Positions 59,001 to 64,000 of a stretch of DNA of 64,000 nt are shown here, in pieces. A program made the translations under genes and the position numbers. Each line of letters starts with the position of its first letter. The stretch's first letter is position 1. The stretch spans positions 242,215 to 306,214 of the forward strand of contig BEXV01000027.1 of NCBI GenBank assembly GCA_003118195.1. Direction: 5' to 3'. The notes beneath the pieces were generated by a model that saw only the letters and a list, made by a program, of their open reading frames with translations, ran no database searches and had not been told where the DNA came from. Source of the DNA: Hemicentrotus pulcherrimus (Eukaryota > Echinodermata > Echinoidea > Camarodonta > Strongylocentrotidae).

Positions 59001-62000
59001 CATGGGATTTTATGTTGAAGCGTAAATGAGTTTTTCTTAATTATTTTTCTTAATTAAAGGATCCAGAGAAAAAAATCAACGAAAAAATTCAATATACATT
59101 TTCAATTATACTGAAATTGTAAATGGTCATATACTGCATTTTACCAAGCGAATACTAAATACTTGAATGGAAACTCGTAGAGCCAAAATGTCTGTTGCAA
59201 TTACAGTCAGCTCAGTATGTGTCAAATCACTTGGATGAAAATAAAACGTTTTTACGACTCGTTTATTATACTGTTTACGGAAAATGTGATTCATTGTGCT
59301 TCTATACACTTAGACCAAACGGATACATTATGATAGACGAGTTTCGATGGATTAGTCTACTGAAACATCAACAGTGACTAGTTAAACATATAAAGCATGG
59401 CAGAAGGCTTCAACAGTGGTTAATCGTTAGAAATAATGTTTGTTTCTTGTGTCATGGTGTATTAATAATTATCCTTCTAAACTCTGGTAGGTGTGCGTCA
59501 TGACATAATTGTGTATTCTTCTTGAGATTCTTATCAGTAAAAGTGATTGCACTTTGTGTAAGGTCTTCGTTTTTTACCTTCAATTCAAGTAAATAAAAGT
59601 TGTCTCTTAGAAAAATAAAAAAATGTAGTTGTGACCGATTGACCCACTTCTTTACCTTGAACATATTCATCTTGGTGTGTTTTATCATTTTTTTACCGAA
59701 TCATTCTTAGCGCAAGTTTTCTTTTAACAGGATATATTACGGCAAAGTAAATAATATCGTCGCAATGAATCACATCATACAGATCATTAGAAACATTAGA
59801 ATAACATGAATTGACGAGCATACTTCCAATATCACCCTCAAGAGTAATGAATAATGTACCATTATTAAAAGCTATTACTTTCAATACCCACAGTAAAAGC
59901 ATTGTTAACACCTCTTTTACACCGACACTTGGATGATACATTTTCCCTCAAGAAATGGTTTCTTAGTTTCACTTTAGCACCTCTTCCCTCAGATTCTTAT
60001 CGGATGACATCTTTATCAGCCTCCAAGAAGTTTCACACCTTCCACCTCTTGAGTCCCCTTAAAGTACAACAAACGAGGAGGGCTCCTCTCGATCGAATGC
60101 CATCGTTCTTTCTGTATTGATTCACAGGCGATGATGAAATAAATTAGTATCAGGTTACCCTATACCACATAAACCCTTTTTGCTGTAAGTCTGTATTTTT
60201 TTTTGTATTGCCCTGTTCTTTAACCCACTGGTGACGAATCATTCGACTCATGAAAATATAGACATGATAGAAATCTAGCAGAATTTGGGGATTTACAGTA
60301 ACAATTGGTGCTTCATGCTACAAGACAATCATGTAGACAATTTTTAAGGGGAATATTTTTCTTAGTCATTGCTTTTTTCTCTCTGGTAAATTATCTACTT
60401 GACATCGTATGGATTTTCAAAATGACGGTCGAACTCCAAAAGGAGCATAACGTACTGTACTCCTGCATTACATGACTAATTTATATCGTCTTAGCAACTT
60501 CCAGGTGTCTTTTCTTTTCTCTATCAACAGGAACAACAACTGTTGGAAAGGCAATAATTATATTATATTTAGGACACAATGACTTTTAAACATCATATAT
60601 GTCATATATCAATTTTTCAATCACCAGCTCATTTCTATCTCTCCTACATGCCCCAAGCCCAGGTCACAAACAGAGTGGGACTCAAAGACGAACTTAATGG
60701 AATTCGCCTGTACTTTTCTGAATCATACTTAATATGACCAAGGCCAAGATAGAGGACGATATAGGAGGCGATGTCTGGCCCCAAGAACAACAACCTCGTG
60801 TTACTGTTGTAACGTGATTCTACATCTCAATAGTCGAAGTTCAGAAGTTCTGTCTGTTCCTTCTTTCATCAAATTTACACCTCTCTCTCTGTCTGTTTCC
60901 AGAAAAAACAAACGCAAAGTGAAAGACTTGGTAAATATATGATATCTATGTGCAATCAATGGACCTCAGTATCTGGCCACAAAATAAGTTTGCATCACTT
61001 GGTATTCAGAAAGGATAATTCACTTCGTGAAAATGTGGTAAAACAAAATGAAGAAATGGCTGGAGCGCACCTCATAATGTCTTATGTCATAATAGTTTAA
61101 ACAAAACAAAAAAACAATTTTTGAAGGTAAAATAATAATTCACAACTGTAATATTAACAATACATCCTGCATCATTCTGCTAGCTTGCTCAAAGACACAT
61201 GATACACTCATCAATTACACTTTACATCGCGATACTTTGAGGTACTGATTTATCATTGTTTCTTGCAGGGGACTTGACACCTCTGCGTCTGTTCTCTGAT
61301 GAAAATCTTCTTCTTTAATCTCGAAGACTTTAATCAGAATCTTATGTTTTCCATGTGAGTCATAGGCGATGAACAATGACGAGATTTTGAGGTGTGTATC
61401 CCCATCTCTCATCAAGTGCTATGAAGCCGTCATAATGGCATACACCAGGGACGCCTTGGTGAAATTGAGGCATTATGATTCGTGACAGGGATGTAGGTCC
61501 CCTTCCATACATCCACCTCCAGAGCACCCACCCTGGATAACTCAGGTTTGACTCAAAGTTCACTAAGTTTGACAGGCCGATCACAATACCCCTAATCAAT
61601 CGGCAGGCGAGCGAAACTGAAACGCTAATCAAAATGATAACAGTTTGGAGATGAAACTGTATTAATACTGATCTATGATGAGATGTGTCACAAACCCTCT
61701 TCCTTAATTTAACATTTTTCAAAAGCGAATGTTCAAACGATTTTTTTATAAATTAATAATACGATCCAAGTAGATACAAATACATGTAAGTTGCTTGGTT
61801 TAATAGCAAAGAATCTCCTGGTTGAAGATCATTAGTGAACTTTCTCGGTTTTAAGCCAAATGCAGTTTACGCAATGCACTCAAGTTATGCCAGCTGAAAT
61901 TGCAGTCATATCAAATTATTTATATCGTTAATTAATGGTCACTAAAGATAAATATCTATATAAATTAGAACCCCTTGTAAGTGGATTCGTGCTTTTATAC

Positions 62001-63194
62001 AATATTGTAAGTCGTTTCCCCTGTATGTGACATTTCCTACTGTTATGTAGATCTTCATGATGGTATGTGCCAAAATCTTAGTGACTCCCATCCTTCTCGC
62101 AGTTCCATTTTTTCCTCTTGTGTACAGAGTGGCAAACTTTAAGATTAATGACAAGCTAAAAGATGTCGTACCTGGACATGGGGTTTCAATTCTTACCAGA
62201 TGAGTGAAATATTACAGACATACTCATATTCGTTTAGACATTGAACTACGGAATTAAGCAATTGATAAATCGACTGGACATTATACATGTATTGGATTAT
62301 TATAAGTAGTAGGCGAAGAGCACTGTGAACGGTTATGATCCAATGTATTCTGTGTTACAGACTGTTTGATGAAGGAATCTGTAATATACTTCAATAGTTA
62401 TTTCGGACATTCAGATAACCATCGTCATGATAATATATATATCAATGTAAAAAGAAAGAGCAATTGCACTTTGTAGAGTTAGAAGCTAGGGATGTCACTA
62501 CATCAGACCATAGACCTACCACCATGATCAGACTTAGTTAAGCTTGAATAGTTAAGTTTCATTCAGCTTCAAACACACAAATTACATACAAACTCAATGT
62601 ATTAGATGCAAAAACGATGACAAGATGTTTCATGATAAAACGTTAAATAGATATCGCACATTATGCGTGTTTATACAAAGACCTTGTTTTTGTAGAAGTG
62701 CTTAAAAATCGTGTTCCAATCTGTGTCTTAGAAAATGAAAGAATCAGAGTATTTGATCTTGCAAAAGACACGGCGGGGTAAGAGGGGAAAAGAATAGCAA
62801 GGAAAGTGGAAATAAGAGGGAAAGCTACAACTTGAAAGAGAGAGAGAGTGAGAGAGAGAGATGGGCAGAGCAGAGTAAGAAAGAGATAGAGGGAACACAT
62901 TTACTAAAAATATATATTTAAAGAAAAACAAAACCCAAATAAGTCCATGTCATCTACCATTAAAGACAGGATAAAACGAAACCATGCAACTTACCATTTC
63001 CACTCTGTCCCTCGTTTCATACTCAATGTGATGAAAGCTTCCAGCAACACCAGCAACTGAGCAAGTAATAATCCCCAATACCGCCAGTCGCCCGTTGCTG
63101 CAACTACCCGCCACACGCACAACGCCGCATGGGCGCTGAGCAGCAGGCGAACAGTCACACCCTTTAAAATATGTCCCAGTCTCATCTTCATCAT
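30026..63194 (-). CDS. TMEM26: TMEM26, multipass membrane protein, complete gene (3 coding exons)
   Basis: Coding exons on the minus strand are 62995-63194, 40625-40817 and 30026-31117, joining in phase to 1485 nt, 494 aa; human TMEM26 is 368 aa. Matches to the family include WRYWGLLLAQLLVLLEA (human RYWLLALLNLLLFLETA), IYLISVIPCMWFLELH, ASAADILEFISE, VIWSWSLLQ, FMQDGPFLIMRI and FFFAGKNVFILVLQIY. Eight hydrophobic segments fall at about 12-31, 38-58, 72-88, 147-167, 182-200, 213-231, 263-286 and 294-318. The loop after the third has two N-glycosylation sequons (N119, N122), as does the human loop. The Ser/Arg-rich tail of about 175 aa is much longer than the human one. Molecular function is poorly known; the human gene is used as a beige-fat marker. 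The introns are very long (22.2 and 9.5 kb). Confidence 0.95.
32029..32151. mobile_element. Short hAT-type MITE (123 bp) with near-perfect 8-bp target duplication
   Basis: The left end reads CAGTGGCGTACGCAGGA and the right end, reverse-complemented, CAGGCGCGTACGCAGGG. The flanks are GTATAGTC (32021-32028) and GTATATTC (32152-32159), matching 7 of 8. G-rich and A-rich filler lies between. The CAGTGGCGTA-type end is common to hAT MITEs across invertebrates. No coding capacity. Confidence 0.8.
32305..32640 (+). mobile_element. tRNA-derived SINE
   Basis: The head resembles a tRNA. Box A-like TAGTCGAGTGG is at 32312-32322 and box B GGTTCGACCCC at 32356-32366; GTGTCG (32306-32311) can pair with CGACAC (32367-32372) as an acceptor stem. 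A non-tRNA body follows, ending in TAAAGCGCTAATAGAGAC and a T-rich tail (TTATTATTAT). The anticodon arm is poorly paired, so this is a SINE and not a functional tRNA gene. Confidence 0.8.
32860..33215. repeat. Purine-rich tract with (GA)n core
   Basis: About 350 bp of almost only A and G on the plus strand, including pure GA runs at about 33058-33080 and a G-run near 33088-33097. Such tracts can form triplex (H-) DNA; no function is evident. Confidence 0.85.
34802..34905. repeat. (CT)n microsatellite with 28-N gap
   Basis: CT repeats on both sides of a run of 28 Ns (34824-34851). The real length is unknown. Confidence 0.95.
36980..37002. repeat. (CAA)n microsatellite
   Basis: About seven CAA units, just upstream of the 74-bp tandem repeat. 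Confidence 0.9.
37022..37168 (+). repeat. Tandem duplication of a ~74-bp unit
   Basis: 37022-37095 and 37096-37168 both start CATAACAAA and share ATTGTG.ACTGTT, AATCCA.TGATTTTCAACATT and TTGTACGTGTA, with small differences. It is a simple two-copy tandem repeat in TMEM26 intron 2. Confidence 0.85.
38424..38588. mobile_element. TIR element starting CTGGGCCCCGTCTTA
   Basis: The left end CTGGGCCCCGTCTTACAAAG and the reverse complement of the right end CAGGGCCCCGTCTTAAAAAG match over about 24 bp (with AGTT following), with further imperfect inverted similarity inside (ATCGATCCAAAT / ATTGATATCAATCG). It is a 165-bp MITE with no clear target duplication. Confidence 0.65.
39043..39082. repeat. (GA)n microsatellite
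   Basis: About twenty uninterrupted GA units. Confidence 0.95.
40625..40817 (-). CDS. TMEM26: TMEM26 coding exon 2
   Basis: Residues 67-131; third transmembrane segment (VLIYLISVIPCMWFLELH) and a loop with sequons NAT and NES. The acceptor is GTTCAG|G and the donor ATGAAG|GTAAGA. Confidence 0.94.
40989..41222. mobile_element. MITE with ~60-bp TIRs (GTTTCACAAAGACTAAG family)
   Basis: The left arm has GTTTTACAAAGACTAAGAT, then AAGTTGG and TATGGCAGGCC. The right arm, reverse-complemented, has GTTTCACAAAGACTAAGAT, AAGTTGG and AATGGCAGGCC. The outer ends are CAGGGGG. The element is 234 bp and non-coding, and lies 171 bp upstream (in transcript order) of TMEM26 exon 2. Confidence 0.8.
41331..41358. 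repeat. Poly-C tract with one N
   Basis: A C-run with a single undetermined base at 41353. Confidence 0.95.
42178..42597. mobile_element. MITE with TACTATGTCCC termini
   Basis: It starts ATACTATGTCCC and ends GGGACATAGTAC. Inside, the left TTTGCAG, ATCAAATTC and TAGAACT recur on the right in inverted order. CTTTAAAG flanks both sides (42170-42177 and 42598-42605). Since CTTTAAAG is its own reverse complement, it could be an 8-bp target duplication or part of the inverted repeat. 420 bp, non-coding. Confidence 0.75.
43260..43282. repeat. (CT)n microsatellite
   Basis: About eleven CT units, within a longer pyrimidine-rich stretch up to 43385. Confidence 0.9.
44068..44121. repeat. Interrupted (CT)n microsatellite
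   Basis: Two CT runs separated by GGCTCTGG. Confidence 0.9.
45437..45740. mobile_element. MITE related to 40989-41222
   Basis: The left end reads GGGAGAGTTTCACAAAGAT and the reverse complement of the right end CAGGGGGTGTTTCACAAAGA followed by TCCTAAGTAGGACTTAA. A shared GGACTTAA and TGG..AGCC continue the arms inward. 304 bp, non-coding; same terminal core (GTTTCACAAAGA) as the element at 40989. Confidence 0.75.
46963..47080. repeat. Compound (GA)n-(GT)n-(GA)n microsatellite
   Basis: GA runs, then a (GT)n block at about 47024-47040, then GA and a G-run. Confidence 0.95.
51217..51789 (+). other. GC-richer patch with two open frames, unassigned
   Basis: Frames 51217-51456 (79 aa) and 51535-51789 (84 aa) stand out in the large intron because the DNA is GC-richer and the peptides have balanced composition. 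I recognise neither, and there is no clear splice signal linking them. They may be chance frames or part of a small gene antisense to TMEM26. Confidence 0.2.
52086..52247. mobile_element. Candidate MITE with GGGGCGTCGAT ends
   Basis: The left CAGGGGGCGTCGATCTAGG and the reverse complement of the right end, AGGGGCGTCGATTCATC, are similar, followed in both by GGATGGGGG / GGAATGGGGG. No target duplication was found. Confidence 0.5.
53096..53113. repeat. Perfect 18-bp palindrome
   Basis: ATGGACCCTAGGGTCCAT is its own reverse complement, and GTTTATAT flanks it on both sides as a direct repeat. Confidence 0.9.
53766..53836 (-). mobile_element. tRNA-derived SINE head
   Basis: On the minus strand, CAGTCGGTAGAGCA matches the D-arm of Lys-type tRNAs exactly and is followed at tRNA spacing by GGTTTCGAAACC (53773-53784), a box B variant. 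The rest is not tRNA-like, so this is a SINE head or tRNA pseudogene. Confidence 0.65.
55301..55316 (+). mobile_element. Isolated hAT-MITE end (CAGTGGCGTAGCAAGG)
   Basis: This matches the terminal sequence type of the MITE at 32029. A weak inverted partner lies near 55738-55760, so an old hAT element may have been the landing site of the Tc1/mariner MITE at 55482-55671. Confidence 0.4.
55482..55671. mobile_element. Tc1/mariner-type MITE with TA target duplication
   Basis: It starts CAGTCAAACCTG and ends CAGGTTTGACTG, with TA on both sides (55480-55481 and 55672-55673). Internally the unit ACCTGTCTACAAAG.CCAC repeats about four times. 190 bp, non-coding. Confidence 0.85.
62837..62861. repeat. 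(GA)n microsatellite
   Basis: GAGAGA runs with one GTGA interruption, 134 bp past the exon 1 donor. Confidence 0.85.
62995..63194 (-). CDS. TMEM26: TMEM26 coding exon 1 (start)
   Basis: Residues 1-66 plus two bases of W67; two transmembrane segments and the motif KRGTEWKW (human KRGRGYKW). ATGs at 63194, 63191 and 63185 are all in frame; the first is listed. The donor is AAATG|GTAAGT. Confidence 0.93.
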
Positions 63195-64000
63195 TGTTCA
63201 GCTATATCACTGATCGATAATATAAATGTAAGACACAAATCTACAAATCTTCAACAAATTAAAGAATTCGACGGCAACGCTTCAAATTTATCCCTGTAGG
63301 CTGTAGGTTGTCGTGCTATGCCGTAGAAATTTGAAATCGTGTGTTACTCCATAGCGTCGTACATTTGGGAATGCATTAGGACTCAAATGAGGGCTCACAA
63401 GAACTATCTCGTCACCTCGCTGAGATTGTAGTAATCCAAGTTTAATGCAGCACATCAAATAATCCAACACAGATATCTACGCATGGGATAACACGAGTGT
63501 GCTTCTTCGGGAGCAGACGACCGAAGCTCGGTTTGAAATGTGCCGAATTCTTCAACTACATCACTTTCCAGCTGTTTACAGGCACTCGGGAAGTGTGATT
63601 GCACCAAAGTAGCAACACAGCGGAGAAGAGTCAACCAATCACAGCGCGCAGAGTTCAGTTCAAGGAATAAGTCTCCGCCCACACGAAGTTTCTATCCTTG
63701 CTGCAATGGAGAGACTTTTAACGCGTAATAAGTCACGTACCAAGCCGCTGTGTTAAAACTGACAACTGCTTGACTGTACTGGCAGAGAGTTGTCTTCACC
63801 CATGCAAGAAAAAAGTTATTTCGTTTTCCACGGCACACACTGACGTTACTCATTTTCCGTCCGTTAGGTTCACCGTTAAGTTCATTAGGACGACCGATGA
63901 GCTGTACTTTATTATACTATTAATGTAACCTTTTTATATTTCTCGTCTCAAATGATTACTTCAGATTATCGTGTTCATGAGATTAATGACACATGGTACA
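63195..64000 (-). promoter_or_regulatory. TMEM26: TMEM26 5' UTR / promoter region
   Basis: The region upstream of the TMEM26 start is GC-richer around 63490-63700 than the intron DNA. No TATA box or initiator can be placed with confidence. Short frames here on both strands are not recognised. Confidence 0.4.

Larger units (their letters stand above)
40818..62994 (-). other. TMEM26: TMEM26 intron 1 (22.2 kb)
   Basis: A very long first intron. Separately listed contents: MITEs at 40989-41222, 42178-42597, 45437-45740, 52086-52247 and 55482-55671; a SINE head near 53766-53836; microsatellites; and an 18-bp palindrome. The rest, including 47100-51100 and 55800-62700, shows no coding or RNA structure that I can support. 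Conserved enhancers may be present but cannot be recognised from one sequence. Confidence 0.7.

Noticed and set aside
1..64000. CRISPR arrays, operons, phage or toxin systems
   Set aside because: The window is intron-bearing animal DNA. Regular short repeats here are microsatellites or minisatellites without spacer-like unique sequences.

Overview
This is eukaryotic, metazoan genomic DNA. The genes have many exons with GT-AG introns, the intergenic DNA is AT-rich and repeat-filled, and there are several assembly gaps (runs of N). Three protein genes can be reconstructed end to end in frame, and all three match well-known animal families. Their divergence from the vertebrate proteins, together with tRNA-derived SINEs, hAT and Tc1/mariner-type MITEs, (GA)n/(CT)n tracts and about 2% divergence between what look like two haplotypes, suggests a marine invertebrate deuterostome. 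An echinoderm such as a sea urchin is most likely; the species is not determinable here.

Layout. (1) 1-7396, minus strand: CPPED1, a cytosolic metallophosphatase, with six coding exons (303 aa). A complete non-autonomous hAT-type transposon with a perfect 8-bp target duplication lies in its fourth intron counted from the window start. (2) 7397-12639: divergent intergenic DNA made mostly of repeats: a 112-bp direct duplication, 67-bp near-perfect inverted arms, a ~22-bp minisatellite built on GTGCCCC, and, next to the EXO1 5' end, a 287-bp duplication around a retrotransposon RT fragment and an N. The last looks like two haplotypes joined end to end. (3) 12640-26250, plus strand: EXO1, the 5'-3' exonuclease / flap endonuclease of mismatch repair and DNA-end resection, with fifteen coding exons (1099 aa, longer than the ~846-aa human protein). 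(4) 25680-30025: convergent tail-to-tail intergenic/3' UTR DNA with one MITE. (5) 30026-63194, minus strand: TMEM26, an eight-pass membrane protein, with three coding exons (494 aa) spread over 33 kb; introns of 9.5 and 22.2 kb hold SINEs, MITEs and microsatellites. (6) 63195-64000: its upstream region.

The three genes have unrelated jobs (phosphatase, DNA repair, membrane protein), so this is ordinary gene neighbourhood, not an operon or a cluster. I found no CRISPR array, no viral gene and no clear new multi-gene system. The most interesting protein-level signals are in the EXO1 C-terminal half: a conserved MLH1-binding (MIP) box, two PCNA-box-like motifs, three SUMO-interaction-like motifs, an SQ/TQ cluster and a short RSxFSWS block shared with the human protein. 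The most interesting DNA-level signals are the repeats whose boundaries can be read directly and the likely false duplication at the EXO1 promoter.
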